Shown here in pieces: positions 25,493-34,474 of a DNA stretch of 64,000 nucleotides (positions within the stretch are counted from its first letter, which is position 1; every line of letters begins with the position of its first letter). The notes beneath the pieces are model-generated. The model saw nothing but the letters and a program-made list of their open reading frames with translations. It was not told the DNA's origin and made no database searches. This stretch comes from Taklimakanibacter deserti (GTDB taxonomy: Bacteria; Pseudomonadota; Alphaproteobacteria; Rhizobiales; Aestuariivirgaceae): positions 1 to 64,000 of the forward strand of contig QORU01000003.1 in the NCBI GenBank assembly GCA_003574785.1, in the 5' to 3' direction. Position numbers and translations under genes: made by a program.

Positions 25493-25979
25493 TGTCCTTG
25501 GGATGCTCGGCGACCGCGGCCGTCTGCTTGGCGCGCCAGGCTTCCAGCCGCTTGGCCAGCGCCTTGTCATGGAGGGCGAGGATGCTGGCGGCGAGCAGAG
25601 CGGCATTGATGGCGCCGGGCTTGCCGATGGCGAGCGTGCCGACCGGGATGCCGGGCGGCATCTGGACGATCGAATAGAGGCTGTCCTGGCCCTTCAGCGC
25701 CTGGCTCTCGACCGGAACGCCGAGGACCGGCAGCGTCGTCATGGAGGCGGTCATGCCAGGCAGATGCGCCGCCCCGCCGGCGCCGGCGATGATGACCTCG
25801 AAGCCCTCGTCCCGGGCGCCCTTGGCAAAGGCATAGAGCCGCTCCGGGGTGCGGTGGGCCGAGACGATGCGGGCCTCATGGGCGATGCCGAGCTCGGTGA
25901 GGGTATCGGCCGCATGCTTCATGGTGGAGGGCCAGTCGGACTGGCTGCCCATGATGATCGCAACCTTGGGCTTCGTCAT
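25485..25979 (-). CDS. purE: N5-carboxyaminoimidazole ribonucleotide mutase
   Basis: 164 aa, class I PurE, converting N5-CAIR to 4-carboxy-AIR. The active-site motif [14 protein letters not shown] near residue 10 and [11 protein letters not shown] near 67 are intact. Its ATG overlaps the stop of the DUF465 gene upstream (ATGA), so the two are coupled. The last residues come from a palindromic repeat that has landed on the 3' end. Confidence 0.97.
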   Translation of the reverse strand: MTKPKVAIIMGSQSDWPSTMKHAADTLTELGIAHEARIVSAHRTPERLYAFAKGARDEGFEVIIAGAGGAAHLPGMTASMTTLPVLGVPVESQALKGQDSLYSIVQMPPGIPVGTLAIGKPGAINAALLAASILALHDKALAKRLEAWRAKQTAAVAEHPKDSA

Positions 25980-26185
25980 GCGATGATGTCGGGGATCAGC
26001 TTGTCCTCGACCTTCTGGATCTCGTCCTTGATCTGGAGCTTCATCTTCTTGAGCCGGCGCAATTGCAGCTGGTCGCCGGTGCCCGAGGCCTCGAGCGAGG
26101 AAATGGCGGCATCCAGGTCGCGATGTTGCTGCCGCAGCGTCATGAGCCTCGTCTGTAAAAGATTCTCTTCAGTCCCGTCGATCAT
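25976..26185 (-). CDS. YdcH-type DUF465 protein
   Basis: 69 aa from the ATG at 26185; a GTG 15 codons upstream is the alternative. The protein is a helical hairpin with the YdcH signature [12 protein letters not shown] near residue 15 and [15 protein letters not shown] near 40. DUF465 proteins are small coiled-coil polypeptides of unknown function, often placed before purE in Alphaproteobacteria. It overlaps purE by 4 bp. A second DUF465 gene starts divergently 121 bp away. Confidence 0.85.
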   Translation of the reverse strand: MIDGTEENLLQTRLMTLRQQHRDLDAAISSLEASGTGDQLQLRRLKKMKLQIKDEIQKVEDKLIPDIIA

Positions 26186-26305
26186 CCGGCGCCTTGAAAC
26201 CCCGTTACGCACCGATTTTTCCACACTCACCTATGCCCTTGCAGAGGGTTCGACAAGCCCCCAAGTCTGTGTCAAACTGATTTGGTCACTACAGAGGAGG
26301 CTCTG

Positions 26306-26482
26306 ATGAGCGTTCAAGCGCATCTCGGTGAACTCGCGGCAAAACACAAGGCTCTCGAAGCGGAGCTTGAGGACTGCATGTCCCACCCCGCTTCGACAGA
26401 TGCCGAAATTGCCGAGCTGAAGCGCAAGAAACTCCGAATCAAGGACGAAATGACCAAGCTGGAAGTGCAGATCAAGCACTAG
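26306..26482 (+). CDS. Second YdcH-type DUF465 protein
   Basis: 58 aa from the ATG at 26306 with a GAGGAGG ribosome site at 26294-26300. It has the same helical hairpin as its divergent neighbour (LAAKHKALEAEL and LKRKKLRIKDEMTKLE). Its TAG stop at 26480-26482 shares the CTAG palindrome with the stop of the convergent cupin gene. The two DUF465 genes look like paralogues and may share the intergenic control region. Confidence 0.85.
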   Translation: MSVQAHLGELAAKHKALEAELEDCMSHPASTDAEIAELKRKKLRIKDEMTKLEVQIKH

Positions 26483-26994
26483 CCTTTCCCACGGAGCCGG
26501 TCCGGCAGGCCGTCATGCGGCCCAAGGGACCGCGAGGGGTCAATTTTCCAGTGGCGCGCGCCAATTTCGGCGTTGCGATGCGGGTGAAGTGGGTAATGAA
26601 TGCGGCTCCGGCGGCGGGTCGCCTCGCCGACCACCAGCAGCCTCACATCCTTTTCCGTATTGTTGATGAAAGTGTGGGCAAGGCCGGTGCCCGCGGGAAA
26701 AGCCACGCCGTCGCCCGGCTTCAGCCGCTTGAGATAGCCGTCGGCCCACAGATCGGGCTCGCCTTCGAGCACGAAGACGAATTCTTCCTCATCGGCTTCG
26801 GCATGCGGCCAGGAGACGCGCCGGCCGGGCTTCACGCGCTCATGATGAATGCCGAGCCGCATCAGGCCGAAATCAGTGCCATAGGACGCGCTGATGGTCT
26901 GCAACTCGTCCGAGCCTTTATAGTGATTGTCGTCTTCGCCTTCGATATCGCGCCAGTGGGCGACAAAGGCCGAGAAATCGACAGGGCCGGTCAT
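26479..26994 (-). CDS. Cupin-domain protein
   Basis: 171 aa. The cupin core runs about residues 55-125: GRRVSWPHAEADEEEFVFVLEGEPDLW is the first motif (H-x-EEE-F-x6-G pattern) and PAGTGLAHTFIN the second. It would bind one metal ion. The N-terminal (DFSAFVAHWRDIEGEDDNHYKGSDE) and C-terminal extensions do not point to a specific enzyme. Convergent with the second DUF465 gene, overlapping by 3 bp at the stops. Substrate unknown. Confidence 0.85.
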   Translation of the reverse strand: MTGPVDFSAFVAHWRDIEGEDDNHYKGSDELQTISASYGTDFGLMRLGIHHERVKPGRRVSWPHAEADEEEFVFVLEGEPDLWADGYLKRLKPGDGVAFPAGTGLAHTFINNTEKDVRLLVVGEATRRRSRIHYPLHPHRNAEIGARHWKIDPSRSLGPHDGLPDRLRGKG

Positions 26995-27063
26995 CGTTGA
27001 ATCTCCTCATGAGGTTTCGACGATACTACCGGCCCTGGCAGGCTCATGTCAGCAGAGAGCGCG

Positions 27064-28086
27064 TCAGGCCGCCTTCTTCTCGAGCTTCTCCGACCACTTG
27101 CCGGAAGCGGCGAGCGCATTCATCTCGGCGCGGTGGTTGAAAGCCCGCTGCGCCGCGGCGACATTCTCTGCCTTGCCCTTCCAGGTCTTGAGCGCCGCCG
27201 CCTGCAGCGCCCTTCCATAGGAGAAGGTGAGCTTCCACGGCAGATTGCCGATCGCATTCATGTAATGGAGATGGGCGGTCGCATCCTCATCCGACTGGCC
27301 GCCCGACAAGAAGGCGATGCCCGGCACCGCGGACGGCACGCAGCGCTTCAAGACGGTGATGGTCTTCTCCGCCACTTCCTCGCGCGAAGCCTGCTTCGGG
27401 CAATCCTTGCCGGAGACGACCATGTTGGGCTTGAGGATCGTGCCTTCGAGCACGACGCCGGCATAATAAAGCTCGCGATAGAGCTCGTTCAGCGCCCATT
27501 CCGAAACCTTCATGCAGGTGTCGATATCGTGATTGCCCTCCATGAGCACTTCCGGCTCGACGATGGGCACGAGGCCGCCTTCCTGGCAGAGTGCCGCATA
27601 GCGCGCGAGCGCATGGGCATTGGCGTGGATCGAGTTGTGGCTCGGCAGGCCGGGGCCGATATCGATGACGGCGCGCCATTTGGCGAATTGCGCGCCCAAG
27701 CCGACATAGTCCTTGATGCGCTCGCGCAGGCCGTCGAGGCCTTCGGTCACCGTCTCCCCGGGCGACAGCGCCAAAGGCTTGGCGCCGGCATCGAGCTTGA
27801 TGCCCGGTATGGCGCCCGACGACTTGATGACGTCGACCAGCGACGTGCCGTTCTTGCCCTTCTGGCGGATCGTCTCGTCGAACAGGATCACGCCCGAGAT
27901 GTATTTCGACATGCCTTCCTTGGCCGAGAACAGCATTTCGCGATAATCGCGGCGATTTTCCTCCGTGGACGGAAGATTGATCGAATCGAAGCGCTTCTTG
28001 ATCGAGCCGGTGCTCTCATCGGCGGCGAGGATTCCCTTGCCGGGCGTCACCATAGCTGCGGCGACTTTCGCGAGTTTGTCGGTCAT
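27064..28086 (-). CDS. fba: Class I fructose-bisphosphate aldolase
   Basis: 340 aa from the ATG at 28086 (GAGGAG upstream), which overlaps the pgk stop as ATGA. Class I (Schiff-base) type: the [19 protein letters not shown]-terminal signature and the lysine in [10 protein letters not shown] near residue 220. It cleaves fructose 1,6-bisphosphate reversibly to triose phosphates. It completes a tkt-pgk-fba cluster typical of Hyphomicrobiales, except that gap is not present. Confidence 0.96.
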   Translation of the reverse strand: MTDKLAKVAAAMVTPGKGILAADESTGSIKKRFDSINLPSTEENRRDYREMLFSAKEGMSKYISGVILFDETIRQKGKNGTSLVDVIKSSGAIPGIKLDAGAKPLALSPGETVTEGLDGLRERIKDYVGLGAQFAKWRAVIDIGPGLPSHNSIHANAHALARYAALCQEGGLVPIVEPEVLMEGNHDIDTCMKVSEWALNELYRELYYAGVVLEGTILKPNMVVSGKDCPKQASREEVAEKTITVLKRCVPSAVPGIAFLSGGQSDEDATAHLHYMNAIGNLPWKLTFSYGRALQAAALKTWKGKAENVAAAQRAFNHRAEMNALAASGKWSEKLEKKAA

Positions 28087-29288
28087 GTCGTAACTCCTCT
28101 CAATGCGTCCACACCTGGCAAAGGCTTGCCTTCCAGCCATTCGAGGAAGGCACCCCCTGCCGTTGAAATATAGGTGAAACCATCGGCAGCGCCCGCCTCG
28201 CTCAGGGCGGCGACCGTGTCGCCGCCGCCGGCAATCGAAACGAGCTTGCCCGCCTTGGTCAAGGCCGCCGCGTGGCGGGCGGCTTCATTGGTCGCGACGT
28301 CGAACGGCTTGAGCTCGAAGGCGCCGAGCGGCCCGTTCCATACGAGCGTGCGCGCCTTGTCGAAAGCGGCCTTGATGGCGGCAACGCTCCGGGGCCCGGC
28401 ATCGAGGATCATGTCATCGGCCTTGACATCGGCTATGTCCACCACGCGATGGGGACTTCCCGCCTTGAATTCCTTGGCGACCACGGCGTCCACGGGCAGC
28501 AGGATTTCGCAGGATTTCGACTTTGCCGTGGCGATGATGTCCCGGGCGATCGGGGCGAGATCATGCTCGCACAGCGACTTGCCGACGGGATGGCCCAAGG
28601 CGGCGAGGAAGGTGTTCGCCATGCCGCCGCCGATAACGATCACATCGGCGAGGCCCGAGAGGTTGCCGAGCAATTCGAGCTTGGTCGAGACCTTGGCGCC
28701 GCCGACGACCGCCACGAGCGGCCGCTGCGGCTTCTCGAGCGCGGCCTCGAGAGCCTTGAGCTCAGCCTCCATGGCGCGCCCGGCATAGGACTGGGTCACG
28801 CGCGCAATGCCCTCGGTCGATGAATGGGCGCGATGGGCGGCGGAGAAGGCGTCGTTGACATAGACATCGCCCAGGCTTGCGAACAGCTTGCCGAGCGCTT
28901 CGTCATTCTTTTCCTCGCCCGGATGATAGCGGGTGTTCTCCATGAGGAGACATTGACCGGGCTTCGCTGCCTTGGCCGCCGCGAGCGCCTTGCCATCGTG
29001 CCAGTCGGTGGAGATGAAGTCGACCTTCCGGCCCAGCGCCTTCTCCAGCGCCGACTCCACAGGCTTGAGCGACATTTCCGGCACGACCTTGCCTTTGGGC
29101 CGGTCGAAATGCGCCAGCAGGATCACGGCAGCGCCCTTGTCGAGCAGTTCCCCGATGGTCGGCACGATGCGCTCGATACGGGTCGCATCGCGCACCTCGC
29201 CCTTCTCGATCGGCACGTTGAGGTCGACGCGCACGACGACGCGCTTGCCCTTCGCGTCGAGGTGATCGAGGGTCTTGAAGACGGGCAT
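28083..29288 (-). CDS. pgk: Phosphoglycerate kinase
   Basis: 401 aa, full length. [11 protein letters not shown] near residue 20 is the substrate-binding start, [12 protein letters not shown] near 205 and [13 protein letters not shown] near 370 are nucleotide-site motifs. Catalyses the ATP-forming step between 1,3-bisphosphoglycerate and 3-phosphoglycerate. Its stop overlaps the start of fba by 4 bp. Only 83 bp separate it from tkt, and that gap holds a dispersed palindrome where gap would normally be. Confidence 0.98.
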   Translation of the reverse strand: MPVFKTLDHLDAKGKRVVVRVDLNVPIEKGEVRDATRIERIVPTIGELLDKGAAVILLAHFDRPKGKVVPEMSLKPVESALEKALGRKVDFISTDWHDGKALAAAKAAKPGQCLLMENTRYHPGEEKNDEALGKLFASLGDVYVNDAFSAAHRAHSSTEGIARVTQSYAGRAMEAELKALEAALEKPQRPLVAVVGGAKVSTKLELLGNLSGLADVIVIGGGMANTFLAALGHPVGKSLCEHDLAPIARDIIATAKSKSCEILLPVDAVVAKEFKAGSPHRVVDIADVKADDMILDAGPRSVAAIKAAFDKARTLVWNGPLGAFELKPFDVATNEAARHAAALTKAGKLVSIAGGGDTVAALSEAGAADGFTYISTAGGAFLEWLEGKPLPGVDALRGVTT

Positions 29289-29341
29289 CAGTACAAGGCT
29301 CCTTGAAATTCACCCGCGCCGTCTGCGGAGATGCTTTGCTG

Positions 29342-29369
29342 CCCTCTCCCCGCCAAAGCGGAGCGAGGG
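29342..29369. repeat. Dispersed GC-rich palindrome between tkt and pgk
   Basis: Arms CCCTCTCCCCGC and GCGGAGCGAGGG flank a CAAA loop, with two mismatched positions. It is a diverged copy of the terminal repeats of the element at 53820-54104. It lies exactly where the gap gene sits in related genomes. Confidence 0.6.
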
Positions 29370-29371
29370 TG

Positions 29372-31408
29372 TCAGCGCTTCTTCTTCTTCACTGCTTGCA
29401 GCACGTGCTTCGCGGTGATGCCGAAATGCGGATAGAGCTTCTCGATGGGACCGGAAGCACCGAAGCCCGACATGCCGATGAAGATGCCGTCCTGACCGAT
29501 GAAGCGGTCCCAATAGCCGCGCACTGCCGCTTCGATCGCGACGCGGATCTTCTCCGTGCCGAGCACTTTTTCCTTATAGGCCTTGCTCTGCTTCTCGAAG
29601 AGCTCCATCGAGGGCACCGACACGACGCGGGCCGGGATGCCGGCCTTGTCGAGCAGAGCCTTGGCATCGAGGGCGATCTCGACCTCGGACCCCGAGGCGA
29701 AGATGACGGCCTTCGATTTCTTTGCGCTGGCGGCGATCTCATAGGCGCCCTGGGCGCAGAGGTTCTTAGCGGAATAGGGGATGCGTGCCGGACGCAGCTT
29801 CTGGCGCGTCAGCGCCAGGATGCTCGGCGTCTTCTGCGATTGCAGCGCCAATTGCCAGCATTCCGCCGTCTCCACCGCATCGCAGGGGCGGAAGACCTGG
29901 AGATTGGGAATGGCGCGCAAGGCGGTGAGATGCTCGACCGGCTGATGCGTCGGCCCGTCCTCGCCGAGACCGATCGAGTCATGCGTCATCACATAGATGA
30001 CGCGAACGCCCATCAGGGCCGAGAGGCGGATCGAGGGCCGGCAGTAGTCGGTGAAGACGAGGAAGGTGCCGCCATAGGGAATGACGCCGCCATGCAGCGC
30101 CATGCCGTTCATGGACGCCGCCATCGCATGCTCGCGAATGCCGTAATGGATATAGCGCCCGCCATAGTCGGCGGCGTCGAGCGGCTTCAGGTCCTTCGAC
30201 TTGGTGTTGTTCGAGCCGGTGAGATCGGCCGAACCGCCGATCGTTTCCGGCACCGCCGGATTGATGACATCAAGCGCGTTCTGCGAGGAGTTGCGCGTGG
30301 CGAGCGTCGGCGGCGACTTCGCCAGCTCCTTCTTGTAGGCGGCCATGACCTCATCGAAATTCTCGGGCAGGGCGCCCGAGATGGCATGATGGAACGTAGC
30401 CTTGGCGCTGCTCTGGGCAAGCCGCTTCTCCCAGGCCTCGCGCTCGGACCGGCCGCGGCTTCCGGCGGCACGCCAGAAGCCCAAGATGTCGGCCGGGACC
30501 TCGAAAGGCGGATACTCCCAGCCCAGGGTTTTCCGGGCGGCGGCCACCTCATCGGCGCCCAAGGGCGAGCCATGGGTCGCGGCGGTGCCCTGCTTGTGGG
30601 GCGCGCCATAGCCGATGATCGTCTTGCAGGCGATGAAGGAGGGCCTGTCGCTGGTCTGCGCCGCTTCGAGCGCCGCGGCGACGGCCTGGACGTCATGGCC
30701 GTCGACACGGGTCACGTTCCAGCCGGAGGCGGCATAGCGGGCGAGCTGGTCGGTCGAATCGGCCAACGAGACCTTGCCATCGATCGAGACGCTGTTGTCG
30801 TCGAAGAGCACGATCAGATGGTTGAGCTTGAGGTGGCCCGCCAGCGTGATCGCCTCTTGCGAGATGCCTTCCATGTGGCAGCCATCGCCCGCCAGCGCAT
30901 AGGTCTTGTGATTGACGAGATCATTGCCGAAGCGGGCATTGAGATGGCGTTCGGCGATCGCCATGCCGACCGCATTGGCGAGACCCTGGCCCAAGGGGCC
31001 GGTCGTCGTCTCTATCCCCTCGGCATGGCCATATTCCGGATGGCCCGCCGTCTTGGAGCCGAGCTGGCGGAAATTCTTGATCTGCTCGATCGTCATGTCC
31101 TTGTAGCCAAGCAGATAGAACAGCGAATAGAGCAGCATCGAGCCGTGGCCGGCGGAGAGCACGAACCGATCGCGGTTCGGCCAGTGCGGGTCGGCGGCAT
31201 CGAATTTGAGGAAGCGCGTGAACAGGACCGTGGCGAAGTCGGCCGCACCCATGGGCAGGCCCGGATGGCCGGAATTGGCCTTCTGGACGGCATCCATGCT
31301 CAAGGCGCGGATGGCATTGGCATAGGTCCTGAGCCTCAGGCGTTCTGCATCCGAATTGAGGGGGGAGCTTAGGGAAATCGCGGCTGGCGCGGCCGTGTCG
31401 GAGGTCAT
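29372..31408 (-). CDS. tkt: Transketolase
   Basis: 678 aa from the ATG at 31408. The frame opens 20 codons further upstream, but a good promoter overlaps that stretch. Thiamine-diphosphate motif [13 protein letters not shown] ending in DDN near residue 165, [12 protein letters not shown] near 40, and the pyrimidine-domain [13 protein letters not shown] near 420. Two-carbon transfers of the pentose phosphate pathway or Calvin cycle. First gene of the tkt-pgk-fba set. Homology is unambiguous; only the start is uncertain. Confidence 0.96.
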   Translation of the reverse strand: MTSDTAAPAAISLSSPLNSDAERLRLRTYANAIRALSMDAVQKANSGHPGLPMGAADFATVLFTRFLKFDAADPHWPNRDRFVLSAGHGSMLLYSLFYLLGYKDMTIEQIKNFRQLGSKTAGHPEYGHAEGIETTTGPLGQGLANAVGMAIAERHLNARFGNDLVNHKTYALAGDGCHMEGISQEAITLAGHLKLNHLIVLFDDNSVSIDGKVSLADSTDQLARYAASGWNVTRVDGHDVQAVAAALEAAQTSDRPSFIACKTIIGYGAPHKQGTAATHGSPLGADEVAAARKTLGWEYPPFEVPADILGFWRAAGSRGRSEREAWEKRLAQSSAKATFHHAISGALPENFDEVMAAYKKELAKSPPTLATRNSSQNALDVINPAVPETIGGSADLTGSNNTKSKDLKPLDAADYGGRYIHYGIREHAMAASMNGMALHGGVIPYGGTFLVFTDYCRPSIRLSALMGVRVIYVMTHDSIGLGEDGPTHQPVEHLTALRAIPNLQVFRPCDAVETAECWQLALQSQKTPSILALTRQKLRPARIPYSAKNLCAQGAYEIAASAKKSKAVIFASGSEVEIALDAKALLDKAGIPARVVSVPSMELFEKQSKAYKEKVLGTEKIRVAIEAAVRGYWDRFIGQDGIFIGMSGFGASGPIEKLYPHFGITAKHVLQAVKKKKR

Positions 31409-31440
31409 GGGCTGCTCGCTTTCGGTGAATGCGGGGGTCA

Positions 31441-31468
31441 CAGATAGCATCCGAGCCCCTTGAGTCAA
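31441..31468 (-). promoter_or_regulatory. Putative promoter of tkt
   Basis: On the minus strand TTGACT (31468-31463) and TATCTG (31446-31441) are spaced 16 bp. The predicted start near 31434 leaves about 26 nt before the ATG at 31408 and would exclude the two upstream ATGs. Confidence 0.5.
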
Positions 31469-31572
31469 CCTCCCGGGGGGGCACCGAAGCGGTTGCGTGG
31501 ATGAACGGCTGCGCTTAACTTATGGGCAGTGCCGGAAGGGATTCGCAGAGGCCGGCCAGCAGTTGGGGTAAA

Positions 31573-31860
31573 ATGGCGGACACGCGCAAGCTCGACGAGG
31601 CGTTCAACCGCTTCGACGCGGCGCTCAGGCAGTTCGAAGCCGCGCTGTCGCGGCAAAATGAGCGCAAGACTGAGGAGGAGTCGCTCGAGGCGGCGGCCGA
31701 AGCCTTGCGGCTCGATCGCTCGCGCCTGGCCCAGGAGCTCGACGGCGTGCGCGCCAAGGCCAATGATCTCGTCTCCACCAATCAAAAGGCCGTCGGCAAG
31801 ATCGATGCGGCGATGTCGCGCATCAGGGCCGTCCTCCACAGCAACAGCGGAGGATCGTGA
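31573..31860 (+). CDS. DUF4164 coiled-coil protein
   Basis: 95 aa from the ATG at 31573. Almost entirely a charged coiled coil (ADTRKLDEAFNRFDAALRQF and RSRLAQELDGVRAKANDLV). This DUF4164 family is regularly found upstream of zapA in Hyphomicrobiales and may work with it in cell division; no biochemical role is known. The stop overlaps a GTG at 31857 that could also serve as the zapA start. Confidence 0.85.
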   Translation: MADTRKLDEAFNRFDAALRQFEAALSRQNERKTEEESLEAAAEALRLDRSRLAQELDGVRAKANDLVSTNQKAVGKIDAAMSRIRAVLHSNSGGS

Positions 31861-31865
31861 GCCCG

Positions 31866-32219
31866 ATGGCGCAAGTGATCGTCCAGGTCAATGACCGGCC
31901 CTATACGATGCAATGCCCGGATGGCGAGGAAGACCATCTGCGCGAGCTGGCGAAGCTGCTCGACACCGAAGTGTCGCGCATCAAGAGCAATGTCGGGACC
32001 GTCGGCGATATCAGGCTCCTGGTGATGGCCGGCCTCATGGTGGCCGACCGCCTGTCGGAATCGGTCAGGCGCATCGAGGAACTCGAAGACCAGCTGCGCG
32101 GCGCCCGCGAAGCGCGGAACGCCACCGCCCAGCAGGCGCGCGACATGGAATTGAAATTCGCCGAGCGCCTCGAGACCGCCGCAGAGCGCCTGGTGGGGCT
32201 CGCCGGCAAGATCGGCTAG
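31866..32219 (+). CDS. zapA: Cell-division protein ZapA
   Basis: 117 aa from the ATG at 31866; a GTG at 31857 has the closer GGAGG site and overlaps the upstream stop, giving three extra residues. The N-terminal globular part (AQVIVQVNDRPYTMQCPDGEE) is followed by a long coiled coil, the ZapA layout. It crosslinks FtsZ protofilaments. The usual partner downstream, 6S RNA, is here 1.4 kb away because two genes intervene. Confidence 0.93.
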   Translation: MAQVIVQVNDRPYTMQCPDGEEDHLRELAKLLDTEVSRIKSNVGTVGDIRLLVMAGLMVADRLSESVRRIEELEDQLRGAREARNATAQQARDMELKFAERLETAAERLVGLAGKIG

Positions 32220-32806
32220 CGCTTCTGCCGCTTGCGATAGGCCGCCTTCTTCACCTTGTTGCCGCAGCCATTCATCGCGCACCAGCGCCGCTTGCCGGGG
32301 CGCGATGTGTCGAGGAACAGGATTGAGCAATGGCCATCGGCGCATTTGCGCACCCGCGCCAGAGCGGGGCTCGACAGAAGGTCGATGGCGTCGCGCGCCA
32401 CCGTGGCGAGCACCGACTCATAGGGTGAGTCCGATGCCCAGTCATGCGGCTGCCCTATGCCTGCGAGCTGCGGGACGAAAGCGGGCTTGCGTGCCGCTTC
32501 ATTGACATGGCGGAGATCAGCTGGGCTCGGCCGAGTGCCGGCGAGAGCCGCGGTGAACAGGCGGAATAGCGTTTCGCGAAGCCCGCGCGCTGCTTCGATC
32601 TGACCATCGCCGACGATGCCTGCCCTGGAGATGAGGCCCGCCGCCACGCACCAGCGGCCGAGATCCTGCGTGCCACGCCAGCGGTCGAAGGGCATGTGCT
32701 CGCGGTCGCCGACGGTCGCGATGAAATCCAGGCACAGCCGGCCGGAGCGGAAGCGGAATTCCCATTCGGACGGATGAAGTTTTGCCAGCGGATCGGTCTG
32801 GTCCAT
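32216..32806 (-). CDS. ABATE/CGNR zinc-finger transcriptional regulator
   Basis: 196 aa. An N-terminal ABATE domain (residues 18-140, FRSGRLCLDFIATVGDRE) is followed by a C-terminal CGNR zinc finger with C-x4-C and C-x4-C pairs (KCADGHC and WCAMNGCGNKVKK) and a basic tail. These are DNA-binding regulators of catabolic genes. The gene is divergent from a BKACE-type enzyme, with two AACCGGTT palindromes between them, and its 3' end overlaps zapA by 4 bp on the opposite strand. It most likely controls itself and the enzyme. Confidence 0.92.
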   Translation of the reverse strand: MDQTDPLAKLHPSEWEFRFRSGRLCLDFIATVGDREHMPFDRWRGTQDLGRWCVAAGLISRAGIVGDGQIEAARGLRETLFRLFTAALAGTRPSPADLRHVNEAARKPAFVPQLAGIGQPHDWASDSPYESVLATVARDAIDLLSSPALARVRKCADGHCSILFLDTSRPGKRRWCAMNGCGNKVKKAAYRKRQKR

Positions 32807-32818
32807 GGGTACTTGTAT

Positions 32819-32861
32819 AACCGGTTCCTCTCTGTTAAGCTAGGGACCAGTTAAACCGGTT
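32819..32861. promoter_or_regulatory. Paired AACCGGTT operators
   Basis: The 8-bp palindrome AACCGGTT occurs at 32819-32826 and 32854-32861, both followed by CCT, 35 bp apart, between divergent CGNR and BKACE genes. The second copy is also part of a 21-bp imperfect palindrome from 32843 to 32863. They are natural candidates for the CGNR regulator's operators. Confidence 0.6.
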
Positions 32862-32878
32862 CCTAGATGGAGAGACCC

Positions 32879-33592
32879 ATGCTGCAAGCCTGTCTCAACG
32901 GCGCCCGCACCCGCCAGGATCACCCGAAGGTCCCGCTGAGCCCTGAGGAGCTGGCGCAGGATGCCGCGGAAGTCATCGCGGCCGGTGCCGCGGAGCTCCA
33001 TGTCCATCCGCATGGCCCCGATGGCGCCGAGACGCTCGATCCGGGCTTGACCGCGGCGGCGCTCACGGCCATCCGGGCGAAGGTGCCGGGCATTCCCGTC
33101 GGCCTCACGACGACCGAAGGCGTCAGGAGCGATGCGAGCCGCGGTTTCGATCAGCTGAAGGCCTGGCGCGTGCTGCCCGACTATGTGTCGGTCAATCTGA
33201 GTGAAGCGGATGCGCCTGAAATCATCGAACTCATGCTGGCCAAGGGCATCGGCGTCGAGGCTGGCCTCGCGACCGTTGCCGATGCGCGCCGATGGGTGAA
33301 GCTCCCGACGATGAAGGATTGCCTGCGCGTCCTCGTCGAGATCGATTTCGAGAAAGATGTCGCAGACGCCCTCGATCTCGCCGATGAGATCATCGCCGTC
33401 CTCAGGCAGCATGACGTCGCACTGCCTCTGCTCCTGCATGGCTTCGATCAGACCGTGTGGCCGCTCTATCGCAAGTCGCGGTCGCTCAAGATCGATGCGC
33501 GACTCGGATTCGAGGACGGCATCCATCTTCCCGACGGTCGTGTCGCCGCCGACAACCGCGACATCATCGCTGCTGCGCGTGCGCTACGCTGA
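32879..33592 (+). CDS. Short BKACE-family (beta-keto acid cleavage) enzyme
   Basis: 237 aa from the ATG at 32879 (GGAGAG directly upstream); an ATG four codons earlier is possible. Family DUF849/BKACE: the ELHVHPHGPDG metal motif (HxH) near residue 43, the Gly-Val-Gly-Leu-Thr-Thr segment, and a C-terminal RLGFEDGIHLPDG that binds substrate and metal. BKACEs split 3-keto acids with acetyl-CoA. At 237 residues it is shorter than the usual 270-310, so it belongs to a compact subgroup. Substrate unknown; controlled probably by the divergent CGNR regulator. Confidence 0.82.
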   Translation: MLQACLNGARTRQDHPKVPLSPEELAQDAAEVIAAGAAELHVHPHGPDGAETLDPGLTAAALTAIRAKVPGIPVGLTTTEGVRSDASRGFDQLKAWRVLPDYVSVNLSEADAPEIIELMLAKGIGVEAGLATVADARRWVKLPTMKDCLRVLVEIDFEKDVADALDLADEIIAVLRQHDVALPLLLHGFDQTVWPLYRKSRSLKIDARLGFEDGIHLPDGRVAADNRDIIAAARALR

Positions 33593-33651
33593 ATGTGGAC
33601 TGATTGAAGCAGGTTCTGGATTTCCCCGCCGCTTGCGCCTAAATAGGGAGC

Positions 33652-33809
33652 GGCGAGCTGCCCGGTGCGTGAGGAGATCTTTTCCCTGGGGCCTATACGA
33701 TTCTCGCGGGAGCTGTCCCTAGGCTTGGCCGTGGCCTTGCCCACATGGCGCCCACCTACACTTGTAGGTACCCGGGATCGTCACTCTCCCACGGCCATGG
33801 CGGCCCGCC
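33652..33809 (+). ncRNA. ssrS: 6S RNA
   Basis: 158 nt. The closing stem pairs 33652-33662 with 33799-33809 at 10 of 11 positions (one U-G). The interior carries the conserved alphaproteobacterial 6S blocks, GGAGATCTTTTCCCTGGGGC and GGGAGCTGTCCCTAGGCTTG, which form the promoter-mimicking bubble, and a CCTAC-ACTT-GTAGG hairpin at about 33761-33774. A TAAATA -10 box lies at 33640-33645 and a T-run at 33816-33821. It binds and sequesters sigma-70 RNA polymerase in stationary phase. Its position upstream of the formyl-THF cyclo-ligase gene is the classic one. Recognised by memory of conserved blocks; ends are approximate. Confidence 0.88.
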
Positions 33810-33867
33810 ACTGTGTTTTTTGGAAAACTGATGGATGGCCGGTCGAGCCCGGCCATGGAGGGCTGAC

Positions 33868-34467
33868 ATGCAAGTTGCAAAACGTTCCGGCGACCTTATC
33901 GATCAAAAACGCCGGGCGCGAACGGCAGCCAATGCGCTGCGCATGCAGGCCCACAAGACACTGGGCGAACGATCGGGCCTCATGCTGGCGCAGCATGAAT
34001 TGCCCATCAACCGCAAGGACGGTTTTGGTTCCGTCTCCGGCTTCTATCCCTATCAGGCGGAGATCAACGTGCTGCCGCTGCTCGCAAGGCTCGTCAGCGA
34101 AGGCTGGCTGACGGCGCTGCCGGTCGTCATGGCCAAGGGCGAGCCGCTCACTTTCCGCGCCTGGGCGCCGGGCGAGCCCACCGGACGCGGCATCTGGGAT
34201 ATCCACGTTCCGCTCGAGACCGCTCCTGAACTCCAACCCGACGTGCTGCTGGTGCCGATGCTCGCCTTCGACCGGCGCGGCTATCGCCTGGGCTATGGCG
34301 GCGGCTTCTATGACCGGACGCTTGCCGAACTGCGCAAGCTGAAGCCGGTCGTGGCGATCGGCGTCGCCTATGCCGAGCAGGAAATGGACGAGGTCCCGAT
34401 CGCCTCCTATGACGAGCCGCTGGACTGGATCCTGACCGAGCGCGGCGTCATCGAGCCGAAACGCTGA
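33868..34467 (+). CDS. fau: 5-formyltetrahydrofolate cyclo-ligase
   Basis: 199 aa from the ATG at 33868 (GGAGGG upstream), just after 6S RNA. Converts 5-formyl-THF to methenyl-THF with ATP. The C-terminal motif DRRGYRLGYGGGFYDRTL near residue 150 is the family signature, and the N-terminal KRRARTAANALR contributes to ATP binding. The ssrS-fau arrangement is conserved across Proteobacteria and links folate metabolism to stationary-phase control. The next gene starts 7 bp downstream. Confidence 0.95.
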   Translation: MQVAKRSGDLIDQKRRARTAANALRMQAHKTLGERSGLMLAQHELPINRKDGFGSVSGFYPYQAEINVLPLLARLVSEGWLTALPVVMAKGEPLTFRAWAPGEPTGRGIWDIHVPLETAPELQPDVLLVPMLAFDRRGYRLGYGGGFYDRTLAELRKLKPVVAIGVAYAEQEMDEVPIASYDEPLDWILTERGVIEPKR

Positions 34468-34474
34468 TCTCGCG

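Noticed and set aside
29303..31372. A 689-codon plus-strand open frame opposite tkt
   Set aside because: Antisense shadow of transketolase, rich in Arg, Asp and Gly as such shadows are.
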